From: an uncultured Alphaproteobacteria bacterium
Lineage (GTDB): Bacteria > Pseudomonadota > Alphaproteobacteria > Minwuiales > Minwuiaceae
Reading direction: 5' to 3'
Assembly (NCBI GenBank): GCA_913064755.1
Contig: CAJYBQ010000238.1
Location: 1-5,874, forward strand
Length of the DNA: 5,874 nucleotides
This document shows, in pieces, positions 1 through 5,874 of this stretch. Each line of letters begins with the position of its first letter. The stretch's first letter is position 1. The notes beneath the pieces were generated by a model. That model saw only the letters and a list, made by a program, of their open reading frames with translations, did not search any database and had not been told where the DNA came from. A program made the position numbers and the translations under genes.

Positions 1-387
1 TTGCTTGACGTATTTGTGGTGTTGGCGGGTGATTTCGAAGCGTTGCTCACCCGGCGGCTCCATAATTCTCAGCAGCAAAGGTTCTACTTCAGTCTGGAGA
101 CCGAATCCCTGGAGTACCGAGAAGCTGATCGCCACCAGCGGCACCAGCGACAGCAGCGTGGTATAGACGAGGCTCATCGCCCGCAGGGTAAGCTGCCCTT
201 CCATGAGGTCGCGGACGGTCGCGAATCCGACCCGGAAGCCGCGCAACGGCGCCGCCTTCCAGAACGGCAGCGATTCCTCGCGATACCGCCAGATTAACCC
301 GTCCAGTATCGATTTTACGGAATTCAGGCTGGGCATCGAATGCCCCGCAAACCGGAAGCTTGTTTCCTTGGAATTATCGTCACTCAC
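1..387 (-). CDS. YihY/UPF0761 family inner-membrane protein, N-terminal part
   Basis: This gene runs off the left edge, so only the first 129 codons are seen. The family (once called ribonuclease BN, a name now considered wrong) consists of multi-pass inner-membrane proteins of unsettled function. The visible part has a hydrophilic N-terminus of about 60 residues with tryptophan and arginine (IWRYREESLPFW), then the family's signature around residues 66-96 (LTLRAMSLVYTTLLSLVPL, then AISFSVLQGFG), which is the first membrane segment. The EPLL segment follows at residues 102-105. I chose the GTG at 387 because an in-frame TAA lies at 400-402; no clear Shine-Dalgarno precedes it. The ATG at 336 (residue 18), with GGGG six bases upstream, is the alternative. 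The last seven visible residues (HHKYVKQ) are polar where relatives usually have a hydrophobic stretch such as IIGFVEN. The family call is from recognised sequence similarity, not a search. Confidence 0.85.
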   Translation of the reverse strand, partial: MSDDNSKETSFRFAGHSMPSLNSVKSILDGLIWRYREESLPFWKAAPLRGFRVGFATVRDLMEGQLTLRAMSLVYTTLLSLVPLVAISFSVLQGFGLQTEVEPLLLRIMEPPGEQRFEITRQHHKYVKQ

Positions 388-471
388 CTGCGCCGCCCGT
401 TATATGAACGCATTCGCCAGCATACTCCCGGTTTCAGCCGCATTCCGCAACAGCCGTAAAGAAGCCGTCAC

Positions 472-510
472 GGGCCCCGACCGGTCATTCCGTGAACGCG
501 GTCGCGGCCC
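472..510 (-). terminator. Possible terminator hairpin after the CoA-transferase remnant
   Basis: Arms at 472-483 and 499-510 pair over 12 positions with one mismatch (C477 opposite C505) and enclose a 15-base loop. The hairpin lies about 30 bases past the TAA of the CaiB remnant, where a terminator for the minus-strand cluster would be expected. Reading on the minus strand, the hairpin is followed by GTGACGGCTTCTTTACGG, so there is only a weak T-rich patch and no proper U tract. It could equally be a structured spacer. Confidence 0.35.
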
Positions 511-539
511 TTCCGGTTTCATGCCGATATCGTCGCCGG

Positions 540-1031
540 TTATTCCGGCGGTTTACCCGCTGCGCCGTGTTCCTGCAGCGCCCCGATCCCCTCGTCCGGA
601 AAACCGACATCGGCGAGCACTTCCGCCGTGCCCTTGCCCAGCCGTTCGGGATGGCGGTAATAGCCGCCGGGCGTCTTGGAAAAACTCACCGGCACCTTGA
701 TGTGGCGCAGCTTGCCTTCGGTCGGGTGATCGACGACCGGAAACATGCCGACCGCGTTCAGATGCGGATCGTCGAACAGATCTTCCGGCGTGTTCATCGG
801 CATGACCGGGATGTCCGCTGCCTCCAGCACGGTCAGCCATTCCTTCGAGGTCCGCGCCGGCATGACCTCCGCCACGATGCCGTACAGCGCATCGATATTC
901 GCCGACCGCGCCGCCTGGCTGGAAAACCGTTCATCGCCGATCAGGTCTTCCCGCCCGCCGACATCGAAGAACTTCGCCCAGTGCCGCTCGTTATACGGCA
1001 GCACCCAGACCTGCCCGTCCGCCGTCGGCTA
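540..1031 (-). pseudogene. CaiB/BaiF family III CoA-transferase, C-terminal remnant
   Basis: About 163 codons match the C-terminal part of family III acyl-CoA transferases, which swap CoA between carboxylic acids and are normally about 400 residues long. Visible hallmarks are PTADGQVWVLPYNERHW near the join, the NTPEDLFDDPHL segment (sites where relatives have 'N..DL..DPQ'), VDHPTEGKLRHIKVPVSFS, and the ending RLGKGTAEVLADVGF. The N-terminal half, including the catalytic aspartate of this family, is absent. A TAG stands at 1029-1031, exactly where relatives have the tyrosine of the 'RPYPTADG' type motif, and sequence upstream of it no longer belongs to this gene but to the acyl-CoA synthetase relic. 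A short protein starting at the GTG at 1004 is formally possible, but it would lack the active site, so I call it a pseudogene. Confidence 0.8.
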
Positions 1032-2164
1032 GGGGCGTTTCCAGTATGCGGCATGAATTGCCGGGCACGGACGCAGACCTCGCCGGGTTAGCCCTCGGGC
1101 TGCTCGTTCAGTTCGTCATCCATCGGTTTCACCTGGAACGGGGCGTTGGGATGACCGCAGGACGTGAACAGTTCCGGGCGGGCGGTATCATGGTCGGCCT
1201 TGCGCAGCACGGACACCGGGTACCCCTCCGTCTGGCCATAGAGCTGACCGAATACCGGACCGATCCGCTCGATCCCCTCCACCAGCCGGGTCGGCGACAT
1301 GGGGGATGCGCCATACAGCAGGTATTCCAGGCTGGAGAGATCCCGCCTTGCCAGGTCGGGGTGATCCAGCAGCATGTAGATCATGGTCGGCACCAGCAGG
1401 GTCATGCTGATGCGTTCCTGCTCGATGGTGGTGAGCACCTTGCCCGGATCGAAGCCGTTCATGAAGGTGACGGTGCCGCCCAGGTGCAGCACCGCAGGCA
1501 GCTTGGTGCCGCCCACGTGGCTGATCGGCGCCACGGCAAGGTAATTGGTGAAATCGGGAAATTCGAAATCCGCCAGGATCGCGGTCACCATGGCGACGAA
1601 TGCCGGATGCGACCGGATCGCGCCCTTGGGCTGCCCGGTGGTACCACCGGTATAGCTCAGCCAGGCCCCGTCGGATGCTTCCGCTTCCACGACGGCGCTG
1701 ACGGCACCGGCAGTCGCGGCGCCGGCACGGATGTCATGGCCGAAGTCGGCGGGGCCAAGCGTCAGTGCGCCACGCAACCGCCCGACCTTCTCCACCAGTT
1801 CCCGGCCCCGGTCGGCGTAGTTCTCCACGTCGACCAGCAGCCAGTCGGTCTCCGAATCCTCCAGGATGAACTGGTGGTCTGCCAGGCTGCCCAGCGTGTG
1901 CAGCGGCGTCGTGCACAACCCCAGCGCCTGCGCCGCAATGCCGGCCAGGTAGGCCTCGGCCCGATTCGCATTCAGCATCGCGATATGCTCGCCGCGACGC
2001 ATGCCCAACTGCTTGAACACGGCCTGGTAGCGCCCGATCAGATCCAGCGACGCGCGATAGGTATAGGTCCCGCCATAGCCTTCGAAGGCCACGCGATCAC
2101 CATGGCGACGGAACGCCCTGATGAGAATGTCACCGACTGTCAGCCCGTCATAGGGTCCATTCAT
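1032..2164 (-). pseudogene. Acyl-CoA synthetase (AMP-binding, class I), truncated and frameshifted
   Basis: The family activates a carboxylic acid with ATP to an acyl-adenylate and then to acyl-CoA. The ATG at 2164 is preceded by GGAGG eight bases away, and the open frame has 358 codons to a TAA at 1088-1090. Motifs in order: the ATP-binding loop LSYTGGTTGQPKG at residues 169-181, PISHVGGT around 213-220, YGASPMS at 284-290, YGQTEG at 309-314, and GHPNAPFQV at 337-345. Family members usually have 500 or more residues. Homology continues past the TAA: PGEVCVRARQFMP in the same frame (1049-1087), then AYWKRP in the shifted frame (1032-1049). This matches the usual 'GE(V)GE..VRG...M.GYW.RPE' run. 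The 'TGD' hinge motif and the C-terminal domain with its catalytic lysine are missing. Sequence then passes directly into the CoA-transferase relic. Substrate cannot be told. Confidence 0.85.
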
Positions 2165-2175
2165 TGCGCGTACCT

Positions 2176-2200
2176 CCCCCGATCTGCAATTGCTCGGGGG
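2176..2200 (-). promoter_or_regulatory. Leader hairpin overlapping the ligase ribosome-binding site
   Basis: A perfect 7-bp inverted repeat (arms 2176-2182 and 2194-2200, CCCCCGA with TCGGGGG) encloses an 11-base loop containing the palindrome GCAATTGC. On the minus-strand mRNA the 3' arm supplies the first G residues of the GGGGGAGG Shine-Dalgarno at 2173-2180 of the acyl-CoA synthetase, so folding would partly hide the ribosome-binding site. Whether it was regulatory before the gene decayed is inference; GC-rich leaders form such stems by chance. Confidence 0.35.
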
Positions 2201-2275
2201 CAGTCTACCGACACGAACGGCGTTCGGGAAATGCACATCCGGCAGGGTGCATCAACAGGCGCACCGGGCGAAACG

Positions 2276-2479
2276 TCAGACCGGGGGATCGGGCAGCGGT
2301 TGCCAGTGGCTCGGTTCGATCTGCGTCGCACCGCTGTCGTACCAGCCGGACCCGAACAGCCGCCGCTTCATCCAGACAGCGGTAACGATGGCCGGATTGC
2401 CGCCCTGGTATTCCGGCACGTAGACCAGGATCGGCATGCCATCCTGCGGTGCGGTCCCTATGGGAAGCCAGCCAGCCAT
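2276..2479 (-). CDS. DUF551-like small protein
   Basis: A 67-residue protein of the type common in phages, prophages and alphaproteobacterial genomes and of unknown function. The opening WLPIGTAPQDGMPILVY corresponds to the family pattern 'W.PI.TAP.DG..ILV'. The end, IEPSHWQPLPDPP, corresponds to the pattern 'P.HW.PLPEPP'. Both family ends are present, so it looks complete. It has no signal peptide or membrane segment. The ATG at 2479 fits the family's normal N-terminus; AAGGGG lies only three bases upstream and GGAGG twelve bases upstream, so the ribosome-binding site is not ideal. It starts 60 bases after the dehydratase stop and ends 111 bases before the ligase start, all on one strand, so it could be cotranscribed. 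The family call is from pattern recognition. Confidence 0.7.
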   Translation of the reverse strand: MAGWLPIGTAPQDGMPILVYVPEYQGGNPAIVTAVWMKRRLFGSGWYDSGATQIEPSHWQPLPDPPV

Positions 2480-2539
2480 CTGCCCCTTCGATCCTCCGCC
2501 AGGTTCATTCCTCTGCCCCGAAGCGATCCCGCGTGGCGA

Positions 2540-4393
2540 TCAGGTGTCGTGCCACTTGTTGGTCGGCGTGAAACCAGTCTCCACCGGCACCCGGGGATCG
2601 TTGACCCAGATCTCGCGATCCGGATGCATGCCGCCACCCTGCAGCGCGGACACGCCGGAACGGCGCATGCGGTTCAGCAGGCGGGTATCGGCGACACCGC
2701 AATTCGGATGGATGCCGCCGTTCGCGTCGACGGTTGCCTGCCAGGTGGCCATGCGCTTGTCGAAGACGGCCTTGTCCTGCAGTTCGGTGCAGTTCAGTTC
2801 GTTGATGTTCAGGTCGGCAATGATCTCGTCGCCGTTCTCGATCAGCGCGATGGGACCACCCAGCGCGGCCTCCGGCCCGACATGGCCGATGACCAGGCCC
2901 ACGGAACCGCCGGAGAAGCGCGCATCGGTCATCAGGCCGACAACGATCCCCTTCTCCCGGCAGAGAGTGGTGATGCGGGAGGTGGAATCCAGCATCTCCG
3001 GCATGCCCGGTGCGCCGCTCGGCCCCTCGTAGCGCACGATGATCATGTCACCGTCGCTGAAGACCTCCGGCTCCTTGTCCAGCGCCTCCAGCAGCCCGGC
3101 CTCGCCTTCGAAGACGCGGGCCTTGCCGCGGAACATGTTGTCGTCCAGGCCACCCTCGACACCGGCCAGCTTCAGGATCGCGCTGTAACCCGGCGACAGG
3201 TTGCCGCCCAGCAGGCGCAGACCACCGGTCGGCTTGTAGGGTTTGGAGACCGGGTAGATGACCGTGCCATCGGCGGCGGGCGGGTTCAGACGTGCCACCT
3301 GCTCGGCCAGGGTCTCGCCCGTGCAGGTCGGGACGTCGCCGTTCAGCAGACCGGCATCCATCAGTTCGCGCACGATGACCTGCACACCACCGACCCGGTC
3401 GATATCGACCATGGAATAGCGGCCATAGGGGCGGGCATCGGTCAGCACCGGCACGACATGCTGCGACAGGTGATTGAACTCCTGCGGCGTCATGACGTCC
3501 TGCCAGAAGTTCGCGAAGCCGGCGGCGCGGGCGATTTCCGGCGTATGCAGGACCACGTTGGTGGAGCCACCGACCGCCATGGCGACAATCACCGCGTTGC
3601 GGATGGAATCGCGGCCGACGATGTCGCGCGGACGCGTATCCGAATCGATCAGTCCCTTCAGGTAGCTGACCAGTTCATCGGGGAATTCCTCCATCCGGCG
3701 CGGATCATCGGACGGCGGCGCCACCATGTGCAGCGGCTGCATGCCGACAACCCCGATGAAGGTCTGCATGGTGTTGTAGGTGAACATGCCGCCACAGCTG
3801 CCATAGCCCGGGCAGGCCGCGCAGGCGATGTGCTTGCGGAATTCCTCGTCCTCGTTCCCGGCCACCTGGTAGGCGGAAACAAGGTCGATGGTCTCGTTGG
3901 AGTCCGGGTCGATGGCGGGGTGGATCGAACCGTCCGACATCATGATCGCGGGCTGGTTGTGCTCCAGCAGGGCGGCAAGGGTTCCGACCGGCGGCTTGTC
4001 GCAGGCGACGACGGCAACCGTGCCTGCAAGGCCGCTGGCGCTGAGGTGTTCGCAGACACTGTCGTGGGTGACTTCGCGGCCGATCAGGGAATAGCGCATT
4101 TCCCGCGTGCCGTTGCGAATGCCGTCCGACGTGGCGACGGTGAATTCAGGCTGCACCAGCCGCATGGCCAGCTGGCCGTCTTCCCGCCCCAGGCGCTGGC
4201 GGATGCGTTCGTGGATGGCCTCCACCTTCCGCTGCACACCGATGTAGCACTGGCTGTCGCCCTTGTTGCCGATGACGCCGACGGAGGGTTCATGGATCAG
4301 GTCCATGTTGGCCCCGAGTTCCCGCGCAATGCCATAGGCCTGCGCGTTGCGGCCGGGATGGGTGTCGATCAGGACAGGCTTTGAATTGGACAC
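2540..4393 (-). CDS. IlvD/Edd family dehydratase, Fe-S dependent
   Basis: This 617-residue protein belongs to the family that removes water from 2,3-dihydroxy acids or sugar acids (dihydroxy-acid dehydratase, phosphogluconate dehydratase, aldonate dehydratases). Expected cluster ligands are visible: Cys49 in GDSQCYIG, Cys131 in ACDK, and Cys200 in GSCGGMF. Asp90 (SDGI), Asp132 and Lys133 (CDK, the lysine carbamylated in characterised relatives) fit the metal site. GGSTN at 275-279, GGLRLLGGNLSPG at 390-402, GPSGAPGMPEM at 457-467 and TDARFSGGSVG at 489-499 (with the probable catalytic serine) are all present. The start is the GTG at 4393: GGGGAG lies nine bases upstream, and the 55-codon upstream extension is not conserved-looking. 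The N-terminus is atypical: relatives have 'NPCN' or 'QFVPGH' where this one has GNKGDSQCY. An aldonate or other hydroxy-acid substrate is therefore at least as likely as the branched-chain intermediate, and I give no gene symbol. It appears intact. Confidence 0.9.
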   Translation of the reverse strand: MSNSKPVLIDTHPGRNAQAYGIARELGANMDLIHEPSVGVIGNKGDSQCYIGVQRKVEAIHERIRQRLGREDGQLAMRLVQPEFTVATSDGIRNGTREMRYSLIGREVTHDSVCEHLSASGLAGTVAVVACDKPPVGTLAALLEHNQPAIMMSDGSIHPAIDPDSNETIDLVSAYQVAGNEDEEFRKHIACAACPGYGSCGGMFTYNTMQTFIGVVGMQPLHMVAPPSDDPRRMEEFPDELVSYLKGLIDSDTRPRDIVGRDSIRNAVIVAMAVGGSTNVVLHTPEIARAAGFANFWQDVMTPQEFNHLSQHVVPVLTDARPYGRYSMVDIDRVGGVQVIVRELMDAGLLNGDVPTCTGETLAEQVARLNPPAADGTVIYPVSKPYKPTGGLRLLGGNLSPGYSAILKLAGVEGGLDDNMFRGKARVFEGEAGLLEALDKEPEVFSDGDMIIVRYEGPSGAPGMPEMLDSTSRITTLCREKGIVVGLMTDARFSGGSVGLVIGHVGPEAALGGPIALIENGDEIIADLNINELNCTELQDKAVFDKRMATWQATVDANGGIHPNCGVADTRLLNRMRRSGVSALQGGGMHPDREIWVNDPRVPVETGFTPTNKWHDT

Positions 4394-4476
4394 GGTAACG
4401 GTCTCCCCACAACGTTTCTTCACGGATGCGGTCAGCGGCAGGGCTGCTGGCGGACCGGTCATCATGATCTGCGCGC

Positions 4477-4506
4477 CATATGAAGGAAATTGATGCGTCT
4501 GATCAA
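4477..4506 (-). promoter_or_regulatory. Possible promoter for the dehydratase gene
   Basis: On the minus strand TTGATC (4501-4506) is followed after 18 bases by CATATG (4477-4482), about 80 bases before the dehydratase GTG. The -35 matches the consensus at four of six positions and the -10 at three. This is the best candidate I see in the 231-base gap, but the match is modest. Confidence 0.25.
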
Positions 4507-4562
4507 GCCCGCGCCTGCACGCGCGCGCTTTTGCGTCTTCGGAAGGGACCGGCGGCATCCGG

Positions 4563-4580
4563 GTTCCGGACGGCCGGAAC
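4563..4580. repeat. Small inverted repeat between tRNA and dehydratase
   Basis: GTTCCGG (4563-4569) and CCGGAAC (4574-4580) form a perfect 7-bp stem with an ACGG loop. It lies three bases from the larger tRNA-trailing hairpin, so the two would stand in tandem in a transcript from the tRNA. It may add to termination; no U tract follows on either strand. Confidence 0.4.
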
Positions 4581-4583
4581 GCA

Positions 4584-4618
4584 CAAGGCCCGGCCCCTCG
4601 AAAGAGGACCGGGCCTTG
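4584..4618 (-). terminator. Strong hairpin after tRNA-Asn, probable terminator or processing stem
   Basis: Arms 4584-4593 and 4609-4618 pair perfectly over 10 bases (CAAGGCCCGG with CCGGGCCTTG). After a small bulge a further 4-bp stem (4596-4599 with 4604-4607) closes a GAAA loop on the plus strand. It begins seven bases beyond the encoded CCA of tRNA-Asn, the usual place for a transcript end. The minus-strand continuation is TGCGTTCCGG, so the U tract of a classical intrinsic terminator is missing. Confidence 0.55.
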
Positions 4619-4624
4619 GAAAAC

Positions 4625-4699
4625 TGGCTCCCCGGGTAGGATTCGAACCTACGACCAATCGGTTAACAGCCGATTGCTCTACCGCTGAGCTACCGAGGA
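4625..4699 (-). tRNA. tRNA-Asn (anticodon GTT)
   Basis: On the minus strand the sequence folds as a full cloverleaf. The acceptor arm is TCCTCGG paired with CCGGGGA, including one T-G pair. The D arm is GCTC/GAGC with an AGCGGTA loop. The anticodon arm is ATCGG/CCGAT around CTGTTAA, giving anticodon GTT, which reads asparagine codons. The T arm is GTAGG/CCTAC around TTCGAAT. The discriminator is G and the 3' CCA is encoded in DNA (4625-4627). All stems pair. It is transcribed in the same direction as the dehydratase but separated from it by hairpins, and divergently from the exported coiled-coil gene. Confidence 0.97.
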
Positions 4700-4716
4700 T
4701 CAACAGAGCGGATGTG

Positions 4717-4745
4717 CACATACCAAAGCCCGGACGGATTGACCA
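4717..4745 (-). promoter_or_regulatory. Possible promoter for tRNA-Asn
   Basis: On the minus strand TGGTCA (4740-4745) and TATGTG (4717-4722) are 17 bases apart, which would start transcription about ten bases before the mature tRNA end at 4699. The -35 matches the consensus at four of six positions and the -10 at three. Spacing and position support it; the sequence match is weak. Confidence 0.3.
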
Positions 4746-4846
4746 GAGGAAATTGAAACACGGCCGGGTCGGTGCGACGGGTGACCTCTGGCCCATGCCT
4801 TGCTTCTGAGGGCACCAGTTCGCTTGTTTGAAGGGGTATTTTCAGA

Positions 4847-5874
4847 ATGCAACGTATTGCCTGGGCCATCGTGGCCTCGTTCCTGAGTTTCGGCGCCATG
4901 GCGCAGGAGAAATCCGCGGCACCGGCCAGCAGCCCGGCGGTCGAACCGCCAGCGGCCGACGCATCGATCGACGTCATCACCTGCGCCTGCGAAACGGACG
5001 TGAACGGCCTGTTCGTCGCGGCGCTGGATTTCATCCGCAAGGCGGATGCCCCCGGCGTGCTGCCGCTGGAGCGTTATCGTCTCTACGGTCTCGCCTGGAA
5101 ACGCTTCGAGCGCATCATCGACCTCTATCCGGATTCATGGGTCGCCGTCCGGCTGCTGGCCAACCAGCCCATCGGCGGTTTCCAGTACTGGAATTTCAAG
5201 CGCAAGTACCGCCTGGCGTCGGTTGAAGCCTGCGGGCTGGAGGAAGGCGCACCCGCAGATTGCGACAACGTCCTGGCCGAGCATGTCGCCGCACTGGTGC
5301 TGGAGCTTCAGAACACCGAGAACCGTGTCATCCAGGTGACCCAGATCATCAACAGGCTGGAACAGACCTTCAGCACCCAGATCAACCAGTTGACGGAGAT
5401 CAGCCAGGAAGTCGGCAAGTTGCGCGCCGAGGCCGCCGCGTTCGAGACCGAGAAGCGGGACATGCTGGGGCAGATGGCCGAGATCCAGGCGATTGCCGAC
5501 CGGTTCCAGAAGAACCTGCGCAATGCCGGCCAGAAACGGCGGGAGGCGGAAACCGAGCGCGATCAGCTCCAGGCCCTGCTCGACGCCGCCAACGCCCGCT
5601 TTGACGAGGCGAATGCAGAACTGGTGACCGCGCGGGCGCAGCTGGAAGGCAGTGACAGCGGCATCGACAAGGTCGAGTTCGGCAAGGTCCAGGGGCGCCT
5701 GACGGGTGCCATGAACCAGATCGCCCGGCTGGAAGAGCAACTGCGGCAGGCCAACGACAAGGTCGAGACGCTGGAAACCCGTGACGACGTGCAGATCATC
5801 GGCCACCGCACCTCGTTCCTCGCACGCGTGAACGAACTCGGCGGTGTCGCCAGTGCCGACGAGATCGACGGGGA
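4847..5874 (+). CDS. Exported coiled-coil protein, possible OmpA/MotB-type envelope protein, 3' end missing
   Basis: The reading frame stays open for 342 codons to the window edge, so the C-terminus is not seen. I do not recognise a named gene. Residues 1-19 form a signal peptide (MQRIAWAIVASFLSFGAMA, cleavage likely after AMA). An Ala/Pro-rich linker to about residue 40 follows, then a compact region at about 41-145 containing a Cys-x-Cys (Cys46, Cys48) and two more cysteines (129, 139), with helical LPLERYRLYGLAWKRFERII. From about 148 to 315 the sequence is a long charged alpha-helix with heptad-like spacing and no prolines, typical of a periplasmic coiled coil. Residues 318-342 (IGHRTSFLARVNELGG and onward) resemble the stretch just before the OmpA-like peptidoglycan-binding domain in alphaproteobacterial MotB-like proteins. 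That resemblance is an inference. AAGGGG lies ten bases before the ATG, and no strong promoter is visible in the 147-base gap to the tRNA. Confidence 0.85.
   Translation, partial: MQRIAWAIVASFLSFGAMAQEKSAAPASSPAVEPPAADASIDVITCACETDVNGLFVAALDFIRKADAPGVLPLERYRLYGLAWKRFERIIDLYPDSWVAVRLLANQPIGGFQYWNFKRKYRLASVEACGLEEGAPADCDNVLAEHVAALVLELQNTENRVIQVTQIINRLEQTFSTQINQLTEISQEVGKLRAEAAAFETEKRDMLGQMAEIQAIADRFQKNLRNAGQKRREAETERDQLQALLDAANARFDEANAELVTARAQLEGSDSGIDKVEFGKVQGRLTGAMNQIARLEEQLRQANDKVETLETRDDVQIIGHRTSFLARVNELGGVASADEIDG

Noticed and set aside
411..413. ATG at 411-413 (minus) with GGGAG upstream as a start for the yihY-type gene
   Set aside because: It is out of frame with the protein and runs into a stop after nine codons; the yihY frame itself has a TAA at 400-402, so the protein must start at or after 387.
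2165..2236. 24-codon N-terminal extension of the ligase to 2236
   Set aside because: It would read through the leader hairpin and the strong GGAGG site; the ATG at 2164 opens with a typical ligase N-terminus.
1046..4384. A plus-strand open frame of 1112 codons antisense to the dehydratase and ligase genes
   Set aside because: It is His/Gln/Arg/Asp-rich low-information sequence without recognisable motifs, created by the GC-rich codon pattern of the real genes opposite. The minus strand carries clear family motifs over the same span.
4394..4558. N-terminal extension of the dehydratase to an upstream start at 4558
   Set aside because: The extension has no family similarity, and the GTG at 4393 has GGGGAG at good spacing and fits the family's N-terminus.
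4625..4699. tRNA-Asn as an integration (attachment) site of a mobile element
   Set aside because: I looked for a second copy of the tRNA 3' end elsewhere in the window and saw none, and there is no integrase gene.
4503..4796. Minus-strand frame with LGSSAVEQSAVNRLVVGSNPTRG
   Set aside because: This is the same artefact from the sense strand of the tRNA gene, not a protein.
4480..4809. Plus-strand frame with RVGFEPTTNRLTADCSTAELPR
   Set aside because: This is the well-known spurious peptide produced by translating the antisense of a tRNA; the tRNA-Asn at 4625-4699 explains it.
5135..5806. Minus-strand frame of 223 codons opposite the coiled-coil gene
   Set aside because: It is Leu/Gly/Asp-rich with no motif. 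The plus frame has a start, a Shine-Dalgarno, a signal peptide and heptad structure.

Overview
The window is GC-rich DNA with the codon use of a free-living proteobacterium. The protein types (YihY family, IlvD/Edd dehydratase, DUF551-like protein, CaiB-type CoA transferase) and an exported coiled-coil protein point to an alphaproteobacterium, possibly near Rhodospirillales. That placement is an inference from protein style, not from a marker gene. Both ends of the window cut through genes.

Layout, left to right: (1) 1-387, minus strand: the N-terminal part of a YihY/UPF0761 inner-membrane protein. (2) 540-2164, minus strand: two dead CoA-metabolism genes joined end to end. The first is an acyl-CoA synthetase (AMP-binding) that carries an in-frame TAA, continues in recognisable homology past that stop, is frameshifted about 13 codons later and then ends abruptly. 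The second is the C-terminal 40% or so of a CaiB/BaiF family III CoA transferase, which begins at the join directly after a TAG. Together they read as an internal deletion that fused neighbouring genes, followed by decay. (3) 2276-2479, minus strand: a small DUF551-like protein. (4) 2540-4393, minus strand: an intact, divergent IlvD/Edd family dehydratase. (5) 4394-4624: a 231-base stretch with a possible dehydratase promoter and two strong hairpins. (6) 4625-4699, minus strand: tRNA-Asn(GTT) with encoded CCA. (7) 4847 to the right edge, plus strand: an exported protein with a signal peptide and a long coiled coil, cut by the window end.

How the parts fit together: the dehydratase, the acyl-CoA ligase and the CoA transferase would once have made a co-directional catabolic-looking cluster (dehydrate a hydroxy- or sugar-acid, activate or transfer CoA). 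Only the dehydratase is still intact. The tRNA and the divergently oriented coiled-coil gene appear to be an unrelated neighbourhood. I found no CRISPR array, transposase, integrase or defence system. The strongest non-routine signal is the ligase/transferase fusion relic near position 1030.
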